A stretch of DNA of 64,000 nucleotides from UBA8522 sp035528895. GTDB taxonomy: Bacteria > Acidobacteriota > Aminicenantia > Aminicenantales > UBA8522. Numbering within the stretch: the first letter of the stretch is position 1; each line of letters opens with the position of its first letter. The position numbers and the translations under genes are program-made. Below, piece by piece: positions 9,665 through 18,672 of the stretch. The notes under the pieces were generated by a model, which worked only from the letters and a program-made list of their open reading frames with translations, was not told the origin of the DNA and searched no databases. The DNA lies in NCBI GenBank assembly GCA_035528895.1, contig DATKXS010000157.1, positions 3,124 through 67,123 on the forward strand. Direction: 5' to 3'.

Positions 9665-10074
9665 GCACCTGGTTTGTCGACGCCAATGTTTTTCTCCGGT
9701 TTTTCACCGTCGATGACCAGGATCAGCATGGACGGGCCGCCCTCCTCATCTCCAGAGCATCTAAGGGCGAGATCCGGCTCGTTTGTGGTCCCCCGGTGCT
9801 CTTTGAGCTTTCCTGGACGCTGCGGGCAGCTTATAAAGTCTCCAGAGAAAAAGTCTTGGAAGTTCTCAGCGCCATTTATTCGATGTCCGGTCTTGTCATG
9901 ACCGATGCCCATCTCGTGGAGACGGCCTTGACCCTTGCTGACACCGCCGGCGTAGAGTTCCCCGATGCCTATATCGCCGCCGGCGCCTTAGCCGCAGAGT
10001 GCGACGGCGTTGCCACCTTCAATCGAAAAGATTTTGCCCGGATGAAGATCAAGCTGGCCGATTTTGACGATTAA
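9661..10074 (+). CDS. PIN-domain toxin (VapC-like ribonuclease)
   Basis: A 137-residue PIN-domain ribonuclease, the probable toxin of the pair. VapC toxins inhibit translation by cutting specific RNAs. The magnesium-binding acidic residues are visible: D7 (VDANVF), E49 (LFELSW), D102 (FPDAYIA) and D124 (FNRKDF). It is translationally coupled to the antitoxin. Its stop codon overlaps the stop of a decayed hutI fragment on the opposite strand, so the module lies exactly at a rearrangement boundary. The RNA target cannot be predicted. Confidence 0.9.
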   Translation: MSTWFVDANVFLRFFTVDDQDQHGRAALLISRASKGEIRLVCGPPVLFELSWTLRAAYKVSREKVLEVLSAIYSMSGLVMTDAHLVETALTLADTAGVEFPDAYIAAGALAAECDGVATFNRKDFARMKIKLADFDD

Positions 10075-10200
10075 ACGCGTCGGCCGTCGCGGACGACAAC
10101 CTTGCCGTTCTTGATGACGTGGCGGATGGGGTTCCAGCCAAGCTGCAGGACAAAGAGCGTCGAGCCGACTATCGAGCTTCCGGGGTGGAAATCCGAATAG
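10071..10200 (-). pseudogene. Imidazolonepropionase (hutI) 3' remnant with an in-frame internal deletion
   Basis: In one frame this encodes SDFHPGSSIVGSTLFVLQLG joined directly to WNPIRHVIKNGKVVVRDGRR. Both parts match the C-terminal region of the intact hutI at 12680-13960, where they are separated by 56 residues. In hutI the deletion endpoints both read GCCGAGCT (12755-12762 and 12923-12930), 168 bp apart; the remnant has one near-copy, GCCAAGCT (10137-10144). Everything upstream of SDF is missing. This is a relic, not a functional gene. Confidence 0.85.
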
Positions 10201-10303
10201 AAAATACCGAGACCGAATGGTTTGATTCTCCTCCCTTGCGCGAAGATTTGTTTTTCCTTAATATGTATCAGGCCGATAGAATTGTGCGATGAAGGAGAAG
10301 AAA

Positions 10304-11383
10304 ATGAAAAAACGAAACTGGCTGATGCTGCTGTCGGTCTGTCTGCTGCTGGCCGGTTGGAGCGTGATTCAGGCTTCGGCCGATGAAAAAACACCGCCGC
10401 CGCTCACGCAGGTCAACGGACAGCAGCTGGGTCCGGAACGGCTTGGCCCCCTGCCGCCCGTGGTGGCTCCGCCCAATAACCCGCCATCGAGCGCCAAAAT
10501 TCATCTGGGTAAGTTGCTCTATTTTGATACCCGTCTCTCCGCCGACAACACGGTCAGTTGTGCCACCTGCCATGACCCGGCCATGGGCTGGTCCGATGCC
10601 GGCCCCACCAGCAAGGGTATCCGCGGCCAGATGGGTGGCCGACGGTCCCCTCCGGTTTCCAATGCCGCCTACAATCCGCTGCAATTCTGGGATGGCCGAG
10701 CACCCTCGCTCGAGGAACAAGCCAAGGGCCCGATCCAGAATCCGATCGAGATGGGGAACACGCATGAGGCGATGATCCGCACCGTCGACCAAATCCCCGG
10801 CTATGTCGAGGAATTCAAGAGAGTTTATGGCGAAGGGCCCATGACTGTCCAGCAGGTGGCGGATGCCATCGCCGCCTTCGAGCGTACGGTTGTCACTACG
10901 GACTCACGGTTCGACCGCTATGCGCGCGGCGAGCACGATGCCCTGACCAAGCTGGAGAAACAGGGGCTGGAGATCTTCAACGGCAAAGGACACTGCACGG
11001 CCTGCCACTGGGGCCCGAACTTCAGCGACGGCCGTTTCCATAACCTTGGTGTGCCGCCAACGGATCCCAAGAATCCTGATTTAGGGCGCTATGTCGTGAC
11101 GAACAACCCGCGCGACATGGGCGCCTTCAAGACGCCTACTGTCCGCGACGCGGCTCTGCGCCCTCCCTACTTACATGACGGCTCAGAAAAAACCCTGGAA
11201 TCGCTGCTTGAATTCTATAACCGCGGCGGCAGCAAGGATCCCAACCTCGATCCGCTGATGGTGCCTCTGGGCCTGAGCAAGCTGGAGAAAAAGGCCCTGG
11301 TAGCTTTCATCCAGGCCTTGAACAGCCTCAACCCGGAAGTCGCTGCTGTCAATCCGATTCTGCCGGACGAACTGCCGAAGTGA
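10304..11383 (+). CDS. Di-haem cytochrome c peroxidase (CcpA/MauG family)
   Basis: A 359-residue exported di-haem peroxidase, expected to reduce hydrogen peroxide in the periplasm with electrons from c-type cytochromes. Signal peptide is about residues 1-26 (ends IQASA). Haem motifs are CATCH (86-90) and CTACH (231-235). An upstream ATG at 10289 is in frame, but the ATG at 10304 follows AGGAG (10293-10297) by six bases and gives a cleaner signal peptide. The haem-porin gene follows after 10 bases, indicating an operon and possibly an electron path between outer membrane and peroxidase. MauG-like oxidation of another protein is an alternative. Confidence 0.92.
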   Translation: MKKRNWLMLLSVCLLLAGWSVIQASADEKTPPPLTQVNGQQLGPERLGPLPPVVAPPNNPPSSAKIHLGKLLYFDTRLSADNTVSCATCHDPAMGWSDAGPTSKGIRGQMGGRRSPPVSNAAYNPLQFWDGRAPSLEEQAKGPIQNPIEMGNTHEAMIRTVDQIPGYVEEFKRVYGEGPMTVQQVADAIAAFERTVVTTDSRFDRYARGEHDALTKLEKQGLEIFNGKGHCTACHWGPNFSDGRFHNLGVPPTDPKNPDLGRYVVTNNPRDMGAFKTPTVRDAALRPPYLHDGSEKTLESLLEFYNRGGSKDPNLDPLMVPLGLSKLEKKALVAFIQALNSLNPEVAAVNPILPDELPK

Positions 11384-11393
11384 GGAGGAGACT

Positions 11394-12653
11394 ATGAAAA
11401 AAACGTTAACTCTCCTTTTAATCGGCGCTGCAGCGCTTCTTTTCTTCGCTCAGACCCTGTCCGCCATTCCGGCCTTTGCGCGAAAGTACGGCTTCAACTG
11501 CAACATGTGCCATGTGGCCTTTCCCAAATTGAATGATTTCGGCCAGCGTTTCCGCGACAACGGTTACCAGATCCCCGGCCAGGCCGGCCTGGAGAAGACA
11601 ATCTTCGAGACGGCCATCCCCTTCGCTGTCCGGACCACGACTGGCTATTCCTCGTACAATAACGGCCTTGATACAGCCGCCGGATTTCACCTCTTCGGAC
11701 TGGACCTGCTCGCGGCCGGAGTTCTCCACAAGAACATTTCGTTCCTTTTTGTTTACACGCCGCGCATCGACGAGCCGGCGGCCGATTTTTTAGGCGCCGG
11801 CAACGGCAACAACCCCGCACAATTAGCGGCCATCGAGTCGGCCAACCTGGTCTTCAGCAACCTAATCCAGGATAAGCTCAACCTGCGCGTCGGCCGCTTC
11901 GAGCCGGGCTATCAGCTGCTCAGTTCCAAGCGCCTTTACTATCTCCTCCAGTCTTACGAAATATACGGCTTCGTCCCCGGCGGGAATGGGTTCGATTTTT
12001 CCGCCAATCACATCGGAATCGAAGCCACCGGTCGCTTCAGGCACGGTTTCAAGTACGGGCTGGGATTTATCAATGGCAACGCCGGCGACCCCGACAACAA
12101 CAGGTTCAAGGACCTCTATTTTGTCCTGTCCAAGACCCTTGGACCCGGCGAAGGCCAGTCGGCCGGGCAGCGCTTCGGCCTCTTCGGCTATCTCGGTTGG
12201 CAGCCGACCGTTTACACGGGCTCCAGCGTCTCTCCCTTGGGCGATGTCAGCGGCAAAGAGAACAAGAGCTTCTACCGCTGGGGCGGCGACCTCAGCCTCA
12301 ACTGGAAGACCTTTAACCTGCAGACTGTGGCTTTCCGCGGGGTGGACAATAAGGCCTTCAATGACCTCAACCCGGCCAAGGACTATTCGTTTTGGGGTGG
12401 AGCCGTCCAGCTCGATTGGGCCGGCCTGGCCAACAACCGCCTCGTGGCGTCGCTGATGTACAACTGGGTGCGTCCGCCCGGCGAGGAGAGCATTAGCCGA
12501 TTGAGCTGCTACTCGGGGCTTGTGCGCTACTATCTAGGCAGCTGGACGGCGGTGAATGTCGCCCTGCACGCCGAATATACCCATCGTGTGGTCGGCGCCG
12601 ACAATCCGTTCAAGGACGATCTGTTTACCCTGCTGCTCGATTTTGATTTTTAG
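11394..12653 (+). CDS. Outer-membrane beta-barrel with N-terminal c-type haem site
   Basis: A 419-residue exported protein. After the signal peptide (about 1-24) comes one haem-binding motif, CNMCH at residues 36-40, in the context AFPKLNDFGQRFRDNGY, followed by a long alternating-hydrophobicity region typical of a porin-like barrel and ending in LLLDFDF. A mono-haem segment fused to a barrel suggests an electron-transfer conduit or a redox-gated porin; this is inference. It is in an operon with the di-haem peroxidase. I recognise similar CxxCH-plus-barrel proteins from several anaerobic lineages but not a characterised one. A good ribosome binding site (GAGGAGGAG) precedes the ATG. Confidence 0.78.
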   Translation: MKKTLTLLLIGAAALLFFAQTLSAIPAFARKYGFNCNMCHVAFPKLNDFGQRFRDNGYQIPGQAGLEKTIFETAIPFAVRTTTGYSSYNNGLDTAAGFHLFGLDLLAAGVLHKNISFLFVYTPRIDEPAADFLGAGNGNNPAQLAAIESANLVFSNLIQDKLNLRVGRFEPGYQLLSSKRLYYLLQSYEIYGFVPGGNGFDFSANHIGIEATGRFRHGFKYGLGFINGNAGDPDNNRFKDLYFVLSKTLGPGEGQSAGQRFGLFGYLGWQPTVYTGSSVSPLGDVSGKENKSFYRWGGDLSLNWKTFNLQTVAFRGVDNKAFNDLNPAKDYSFWGGAVQLDWAGLANNRLVASLMYNWVRPPGEESISRLSCYSGLVRYYLGSWTAVNVALHAEYTHRVVGADNPFKDDLFTLLLDFDF

Positions 12654-12679
12654 GCCCGGCTGGACCATTGGCGAGAGTG

Positions 12680-13960
12680 TTAAAAAGAAGAATTTCGTTT
12701 TCCGTCGCGGACGACGACCCGGCCGTTCTTGATGACGTGACGGATGGGGTTCCAGCCGAGCTCGTAGACTAGAGACGCATATTCGGGAACGTCGCAGAGC
12801 AGCATGTCCATCTTTTTTCCGACCTCGAGGCTGCCGATGCTGTCGTGTCGGCGCAGCGCAAAGGCCGCGTTGGCCGTTACCGCGTTGAGCGCTTCCTCGA
12901 TGCTCATCTTCAAGAGATACACGCCGAGCTGCATCACAAAGAGCATCGAGCCGATCATCGAGCTCCCGGGGTTGAAATCCGAGGCTAGGTTAAGGGCGGC
13001 GCCGGCATCGATGAGCCTTCGTGCCGGCGCCTTTTTTTCGAGCATCAGGAAAAAGGACACAGACGGCAGGAGGGTGGCCGCTGTTTCGCTCCGGGAAAGG
13101 ACCCGGATTCCCTTTTCCGTGATGCTGATCAGATGGTCGGCCGAGGCTGCCCCGACCTCGGCCGCCAACTCTGCCCCTCCCAGGGCAGAGAATTCGTCGG
13201 CGTGGATCCTGATCTTGAACCCGGCCCGCTTGGCCGCTTCGGCCAGCCGCCTGGTTTCTTCCACCGAAAACACACCCTTTTCGCAGAAGACATCGAAGAA
13301 CTCGGCCAGATCCCGGCGGCGCACTTCAGGCATGATCTTCTTGATGAGGAGGTCGATGTAAGCGCTCTTCCGGGTCTTGTACTCCTTCGGGATATCGTGA
13401 GCGCCCATGAAAGTGGAAACGATGTCCACCGGATGATGTCGAGCGGCCTCTTTCAGCACCTCGAGCTGCTTGATCTCGTCCTTGAGGTTCAAACCGTATC
13501 CGCTCTTGGCCTCGACCGTCGTCGCGCCGTGCAGCATCATCCGGTCGAGCCGCGCCAGGCACAGTGAGAGGAGGTCTTTTTTGGAAGCCCGGCGCGTCGC
13601 TGCGACCGTCGTTTGGATCCCCATCCCTTTCTTTGCCAGTTGCTGGTAGGTATATCCCCGCAGCCGCAGCCGGAATTCCTCGACCCGGTTCCCGGCGAAG
13701 GGGAGATGGGTATGGGAATCGACGAACCCGGGCAGTCCGACCATCCCGGTCCCATCTAAGTGCACCGCCGAGCGTTCCGGTCGGACCTTGGCCCTGAAGT
13801 CCCTTTCCTTTCCGATGAAGACGATCCGGCCCCTGGAGGAGGCAATCCAGGCTTTATCCACCGGCCCGGCATCCTGCAGGGCGTTCTCCCTTTTCGGGAT
13901 CGGTCCCCGGCAGGTGACGAGCCGGCGGCAGCCCTGGACGACGAGGTCAGCCGAGGTCAT
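12680..13960 (-). CDS. hutI: Imidazolonepropionase
   Basis: A 426-residue amidohydrolase-superfamily enzyme that hydrolyses 4-imidazolone-5-propanoate to N-formimidoyl-glutamate in histidine degradation. Landmarks are DSHTHLPFAG (metal site, about residue 80), EAKSGYGLN (substrate loop), THMGAHD-like STFMGAHDIPKEY, IHADEFS and the LASDFNPGSS segment. It overlaps the end of ftsZ by 14 bases on the same strand, so it is probably transcribed with the division operon, an unusual partner. No hutH, hutU or hutG is in the window. A degraded copy of its 3' end lies at 10071-10200. Confidence 0.93.
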   Translation of the reverse strand: MTSADLVVQGCRRLVTCRGPIPKRENALQDAGPVDKAWIASSRGRIVFIGKERDFRAKVRPERSAVHLDGTGMVGLPGFVDSHTHLPFAGNRVEEFRLRLRGYTYQQLAKKGMGIQTTVAATRRASKKDLLSLCLARLDRMMLHGATTVEAKSGYGLNLKDEIKQLEVLKEAARHHPVDIVSTFMGAHDIPKEYKTRKSAYIDLLIKKIMPEVRRRDLAEFFDVFCEKGVFSVEETRRLAEAAKRAGFKIRIHADEFSALGGAELAAEVGAASADHLISITEKGIRVLSRSETAATLLPSVSFFLMLEKKAPARRLIDAGAALNLASDFNPGSSMIGSMLFVMQLGVYLLKMSIEEALNAVTANAAFALRRHDSIGSLEVGKKMDMLLCDVPEYASLVYELGWNPIRHVIKNGRVVVRDGKRNSSF

Positions 13961-15161
13961 TCGGGTGTTTTCTCAGCCCGGAATGTTTGCTCCGCCGGAT
14001 GAAGGTCGGAGTCTCATAAGGCTCATACTGCTTCTCCCAGGCCGGCGGCTCCCAGAGAGGCGCTTTCCCGCCCTTCGGTTCGAACAGGTAGGTCGGCGTA
14101 TCCGAATCAACCTGGAAAGGGGGAGGGGTTTGCCGCAACGGCCGGGGCAACTCTGCTTCCACCGCGCCCTCTTTCTCTTTGACCGTCTCGAACCCGGTGG
14201 CGATGACCGTCACCTTGACCATCTCCTTCATCGAATTGTCGATGACCGTGCCGAAGATAATGTTGGCCTCGGGATGGGCCATCCGATGGATGAGCTGCGA
14301 CGACTTGGAGACTTCGTGGAGGGTCAAATCCTTCCCGCCCGTGATGTTGATGAGCACACCCTTGGCCCCCTCGATCGAAGTGTCGACGAGCAGCGGGCTG
14401 GAGATGGCTTTCTGGGCCGCGTCCATGGCCCGGTTCTCGCCCGAAGCGATCCCGGTCCCCATGAAGGCCATGCCCATCCCCTTCATGATGGACTTGACGT
14501 CGGCGAAGTCGAGGTTGATGAGCCCCGGCTTGGTGATGAGGTCGCTGATACCCTGGACCGCCTGCCTCAAGATATCGTCGGCCAGCTTGAAGGCGTCCTG
14601 GATGGAGGTATCGAGGTTGACGGTCTGGAGAAGCCTCTCGTTGGGGATGGCGATGACCGTGTCCACGGCGCCCTTCAGTTCTTTGAGCCCTTCCTCGGCC
14701 TGCTTGGCCCTGACTCGGCCTTCGAACTCGAAGGGCAGGGTGACGATGGCGATGGCCAGGATGTCCATCTCCGAAGCCAGGTTGGCCAGGATCGGTGTGG
14801 CGCCCGTTCCCGTTCCGCCGCCCAGGCCGGTCGTCAGGAAGACCATGTCGGCGCCCTGGATGAGCCCGATCAGTCTCTCGGTATCCTCGACGGCCGCCTG
14901 CTTTCCGGTCTCGGGCCGCCCGCCGGAGCCGAGTCCCTTGGTGATCTTGGCGCCGATCTGGAGCTTGGCCTTGGCCCGGTTGTTGTTCAGGGCTTGGACG
15001 TCGGTGTTCACGGCGATGAACTCGACGCCTTCGATCCCCGCCTCGATCATCCGGTTGACGGCGTTGCCGCCGCCGCCGCCGATGCCGAGGACCCTGATCT
15101 TGGCACCCATGGTGTCATCGACCAGATGAAACTTCAGTTTGCTGCTTGACTCGTCGTTCAT
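13947..15161 (-). CDS. ftsZ: Cell division GTPase FtsZ
   Basis: A 404-residue tubulin homologue that polymerises into the division ring. It shows the GTP-binding GGGTGTG motif, the NTDVQAL loop, and the T7-loop region NLDFADVKSIM. After a variable linker, the ETPTFIRR segment near the C-terminus is the conserved peptide that binds FtsA and other partners. It is last of the classical genes in the dcw operon, 18 bases after ftsA, and its 3' end overlaps hutI. Confidence 0.98.
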   Translation of the reverse strand: MNDESSSKLKFHLVDDTMGAKIRVLGIGGGGGNAVNRMIEAGIEGVEFIAVNTDVQALNNNRAKAKLQIGAKITKGLGSGGRPETGKQAAVEDTERLIGLIQGADMVFLTTGLGGGTGTGATPILANLASEMDILAIAIVTLPFEFEGRVRAKQAEEGLKELKGAVDTVIAIPNERLLQTVNLDTSIQDAFKLADDILRQAVQGISDLITKPGLINLDFADVKSIMKGMGMAFMGTGIASGENRAMDAAQKAISSPLLVDTSIEGAKGVLINITGGKDLTLHEVSKSSQLIHRMAHPEANIIFGTVIDNSMKEMVKVTVIATGFETVKEKEGAVEAELPRPLRQTPPPFQVDSDTPTYLFEPKGGKAPLWEPPAWEKQYEPYETPTFIRRSKHSGLRKHPNDLG

Positions 15162-15179
15162 TTTGCCTCCTCTCCTTAC

Positions 15180-16400
15180 TTATTCCTTGAGCCAATCGCG
15201 CATCTTGGCCCAGAGTCCTTTCTTTCTATCTCTAGCTGCGCCATGTTCTTGCCATTGGCCGAACCCGTAAAGGATCAGGCCGACGGCCGTGGCGTAGTCG
15301 GGTGTGCTGACCCGGTCGATCAGGCCGCTGACGCCCGCCGGGTCGCCGCGACGCACCGGCAGGTCGAAAATCTCTTCGGCGACCTCCTCCAGGCCCTCCA
15401 GCAGGGCCGTGCCGCCGGTGATGACGATGCCCGAGTTGAGGGACTTTTCGTAGCCCATCCGCCTTATGTCGCCGTCCACGAGGCGGAAGATCTCCTCGGC
15501 CCGGGGCTGGATAATGTCGGACAGGATCTGCCTGGACAGGATCCGCGGTTTCCGGCCTTTGCCGACCGAGGGGACCTCGATCGTCTCCTGCTCATCGACC
15601 GTGGGAACGGCGACACAGCCGAACTTTTTCTTGATCTTCTCGGCTTCGGGGATCGGTGTCCGCAGGCCGACGGCGATGTCGTTGGTGAAATTGTCGCCGC
15701 CGATGGGGATAATCGACGTGTACCAGAGGCTGCCGCGTTCGAAGATGGCCACCTCGGTCGTCCCGGCGCCGATGTCGATGAGGCCGACGCCCAGCTCTTT
15801 CTCGTCGTGGGTTAGAACAGCCGCGGCGGTCGCGATCTGGTTGAGGACGACCTGCTCGATCTCGATCTCGGCCCGCTCGACACAGGTCCTCAGGTTCTGG
15901 ACCGAGGTGATAGCCGAGGTGATGATGTGGACATTGACCTCGAGCTTGATGCCGCTCATCCCCAGCGGCGCCTTGATCCCGTCCTGCTCGTCAACCACGA
16001 ATTCCTGGGGGATGACGTGGATGATGTCCCTGTCGGGAGGGATAGAGACCGCCTTGGACTGGTCGATGACCCGGCGGATGTCCTCGCGGGTGATCTCCCG
16101 GTTCTTGCCGGAAACGGCGATGACGCCGCGGCTGTTGAAGCTCTTGATGTGGGCGCCGGAGATGCCGACGAAGGCGGAGTCGATCTCGACACCCGCCATG
16201 AGCTCGGCCTCTTCCTGGGCCTTCTTGATGGCCGCCGTCGTGGCCTCCAGGTTGACGACCACTCCCTTGCGCAGCCCCTTGGACTCGGCCGTCCCGATGC
16301 CGATCACCTCGACCTTGCGGTCCTCGGTGATCTCACCGATGATGGCGGCGACCTTCTTGGTGCCGATATCCAGCCCGACGACGTAGCTGTTCTTGGGCAT
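15180..16400 (-). CDS. ftsA: Cell division protein FtsA
   Basis: A 406-residue actin-like ATPase that tethers FtsZ to the membrane. It shows VGLDIGTKKVAAIIGE at the N-terminus (phosphate-1 loop), the 1C domain, LIDIGAGTTEVAIF (phosphate-2) and GIVITGGTALLEG (adenosine motif). The C-terminal WAKMRDWLKE is an amphipathic membrane-targeting helix. Its ATG overlaps the ftsQ stop by one base (TAATG). Confidence 0.97.
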   Translation of the reverse strand: MPKNSYVVGLDIGTKKVAAIIGEITEDRKVEVIGIGTAESKGLRKGVVVNLEATTAAIKKAQEEAELMAGVEIDSAFVGISGAHIKSFNSRGVIAVSGKNREITREDIRRVIDQSKAVSIPPDRDIIHVIPQEFVVDEQDGIKAPLGMSGIKLEVNVHIITSAITSVQNLRTCVERAEIEIEQVVLNQIATAAAVLTHDEKELGVGLIDIGAGTTEVAIFERGSLWYTSIIPIGGDNFTNDIAVGLRTPIPEAEKIKKKFGCVAVPTVDEQETIEVPSVGKGRKPRILSRQILSDIIQPRAEEIFRLVDGDIRRMGYEKSLNSGIVITGGTALLEGLEEVAEEIFDLPVRRGDPAGVSGLIDRVSTPDYATAVGLILYGFGQWQEHGAARDRKKGLWAKMRDWLKE

Positions 16401-17272
16401 TAGTTCACCTCCTCCTGGGTGTTGGGAATGGCCGCCAGCTCCAGCGCCGGGAGCGGCTTGAAAATGATGCGATCGTCAAACCGCAGGTCCACGTACTCGA
16501 GCGGTCCGTTCTGACCCTCCATCTCTTCCAAGTAGGAGCGGATAAAAGAGAGCCTTTCCGAGAAGCGCTCGTCGCCGAGGATAAAGCGGGTCGTCAGTCC
16601 CCGCAGGAAAGCGCTGACGCAGTGGTTCTCGCTCAGGTCCAGCGCTTCCAGCTCCGGGCGTTGCTCCGGCGTCAGAGCGCTCAGGCATCGCCAGGCCAGG
16701 GCGATCTTCTCCCGGTAGCGGTTCTGAAAGAACGACCTGTCGAGAAGCAGCGGGAGGTTGACGTCTTCCCGCGCCGCCAGACTCTCCAGGCCGACGCCCT
16801 CTTCATCGATCATCAGGAAACTCCCTCCGATCTTCAGCAGAGCCACCGGCTCTCTCTCCGTCAGCTCCACCTTCAGGGAGGACGGGAAGACTTTGCGCAG
16901 CCGCGCTTCCTTGACCCAGCGGTGCGACTCGAGCCGGTCCTGGAGGGCTCTGATATCGAGAAGCAGCAGGTTGCCGAACTTCGAAGAGTCGAGGAGCGCC
17001 CGGATGTCCCGGCCGACAAAATCGCGCCGGCAGACGACCTCGATCTTCTTGACCGCGAAATCGTCGCAGCTGACGAGGTAGAGGTATCCCTTTGTCAGGC
17101 CGAAAAAGAAGCCGGCGAGAACGACGAAAAAGAGGACGATGTGTCTCGACCGGACGGTCAGCTTCCGCTGGACTTTCTTGACCGGCGCCTTGGCCCGGCT
17201 GCGCTTGAATTCAAGCGGCTCCCCGTAGGCGGCGAGGGCGCGGTGCTTGAGCGAGGCGTTGAGGATGGCCAT
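16400..17272 (-). CDS. ftsQ: Cell division protein FtsQ
   Basis: A 290-residue bitopic membrane protein linking division components in the periplasm. A basic cytoplasmic tail (KRSRAKAPVKKVQRKL) is followed by a single transmembrane helix (about residues 48-67) and a POTRA domain (FAVKKIEVVCRR through LTEREPVALLKIGG), then a beta domain. The start is two bases after murC. MurB and Ddl, which often sit between murC and ftsQ, are missing. Confidence 0.93.
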   Translation of the reverse strand: MAILNASLKHRALAAYGEPLEFKRSRAKAPVKKVQRKLTVRSRHIVLFFVVLAGFFFGLTKGYLYLVSCDDFAVKKIEVVCRRDFVGRDIRALLDSSKFGNLLLLDIRALQDRLESHRWVKEARLRKVFPSSLKVELTEREPVALLKIGGSFLMIDEEGVGLESLAAREDVNLPLLLDRSFFQNRYREKIALAWRCLSALTPEQRPELEALDLSENHCVSAFLRGLTTRFILGDERFSERLSFIRSYLEEMEGQNGPLEYVDLRFDDRIIFKPLPALELAAIPNTQEEVN

Positions 17273-17274
17273 GG

Positions 17275-18663
17275 TCAGCGCTTTTCCTCCAGGGCGGCGA
17301 TGATCTCGGGAACCGTCTTGGTGATGTTGCCCGCGCCTTGAGCCAGGATGATGTCTCCCGGCCGGGCCAGCCGCTTGAGGAGACGCGGCACTTTCTTGAG
17401 GTTGGGTTCGAAATGGACATCCCTGTGGCCGAACCGTCGGATCTCCTCATAAAGCGCCTGGCCGGTGATCCCGGCGAGGGGCGCTTCGCCGGCCGGATAG
17501 ACCTCGGTCACGACCAGGACGTCCGCCTGGTTGAAGGCGGTGGCGAAACTGTCCATGAGCAGCGACAGCCGGGTGTAACGGTGCGGCTGGAAGACGACGA
17601 TCAGGCGGCGCGCGAAGCCGCGCTTGGCCGCGTCCAGGGTGGCCCGGATCTCGGTCGGATGATGGCCGTAGTCCTCGATGATCATGATGTCGTCGACCTT
17701 TTTCTTCAGCTCGAACCGCCGGCCTGTCCCGGTATAGCTCTCCATCGCCCGGAGGATGACCTTCGGCGGGATGTCCAGGTCGAGCCCTGCGGCGACGGCG
17801 GCCATGGCGTTGGAGATGTTGTGCTTGCCCGGGACCTGGAGTTTCAGCGCCCCGAGCTTTTTCCCCTTGTAGTAGAGCGCCGAAGTGCTCCGGAACTCGG
17901 CGAAGCTGTGGTCGCGGGCGAAAACGTCCGCCTGGGTGGAGAAGCCGTAGGAAATGAGCCGGCGCTCGAGCTGGGGAATGAGGCTCTGCAGGTTCGGGTC
18001 GTCGAGACAGAGGATGATCGGGCAGTAGAAGGGGACCTTGTTGGCGAAGTTGACGAAGGTCCTCTTGATCTCCTCGACGGTCTGGTACTGGTCGAGATGT
18101 TCGTCGTCGATATTGGTCAGGACGGCGATGAACGGCGAGAGGTAGAGGAAGGAGCGGTCGCTTTCGTCGGCCTCGGCGACGATGAAATCGCCCGCCCCGA
18201 GCTTGGCGTTGGCGCCGACGGTATTCAGCCGGCCGCCGACGATGATGGTGGGGTCGAACCCGCCGTGCTCGAGGACGAGGGCGATCATCGAGGTCGTCGT
18301 GGTCTTGCCGTGGGAACCGGCCACGGCGATACCGTACTTCATCCGCATCAGTTCGGCCAGCATCTCGGCCCGGGGGATCACCGGGATCTTGAGCCGGCGG
18401 GCCTCCTGGACCTCGACGTTGTCCTCCTTGACGGCCGAGGAGATGACGGCCACGTCCGCCCCGTGCACCCGTTCCCCCCGGTGGCCCTTATGCACCCGGG
18501 CCCCGAGGTCGGCCAGCCGGCGGGTGACATCGGTCGTCTGGAGGTCGGTCCCCGAGACCCTGTAGCCGAGGTTGATGAGCACTTCGGCGATACCGCTCAT
18601 GCCCGTCCCGCCGATGCCGATCATGTGGATGTGCTTGAGCTTACGGTATATTGACTTGACCAC
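17275..18663 (-). CDS. murC: UDP-N-acetylmuramate-L-alanine ligase
   Basis: A 462-residue Mur ligase that adds L-alanine to UDP-MurNAc, the first amino acid of the peptidoglycan stem. It shows the Rossmann motif HMIGIGGTGMSGIAEVL, the ATP loop GSHGKTTTTS (about residue 110) and the metal-binding HHPTEI segment. The start is GTG at 18663, chosen because AGGAGG ends five bases upstream. Confidence 0.97.
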   Translation of the reverse strand: MVKSIYRKLKHIHMIGIGGTGMSGIAEVLINLGYRVSGTDLQTTDVTRRLADLGARVHKGHRGERVHGADVAVISSAVKEDNVEVQEARRLKIPVIPRAEMLAELMRMKYGIAVAGSHGKTTTTSMIALVLEHGGFDPTIIVGGRLNTVGANAKLGAGDFIVAEADESDRSFLYLSPFIAVLTNIDDEHLDQYQTVEEIKRTFVNFANKVPFYCPIILCLDDPNLQSLIPQLERRLISYGFSTQADVFARDHSFAEFRSTSALYYKGKKLGALKLQVPGKHNISNAMAAVAAGLDLDIPPKVILRAMESYTGTGRRFELKKKVDDIMIIEDYGHHPTEIRATLDAAKRGFARRLIVVFQPHRYTRLSLLMDSFATAFNQADVLVVTEVYPAGEAPLAGITGQALYEEIRRFGHRDVHFEPNLKKVPRLLKRLARPGDIILAQGAGNITKTVPEIIAALEEKR

Positions 18664-18672
18664 ATCGGCCTC

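Noticed and set aside
13788..15149. 453-residue plus-strand ORF across ftsZ
   Set aside because: Antisense shadow of ftsZ with low-complexity composition.
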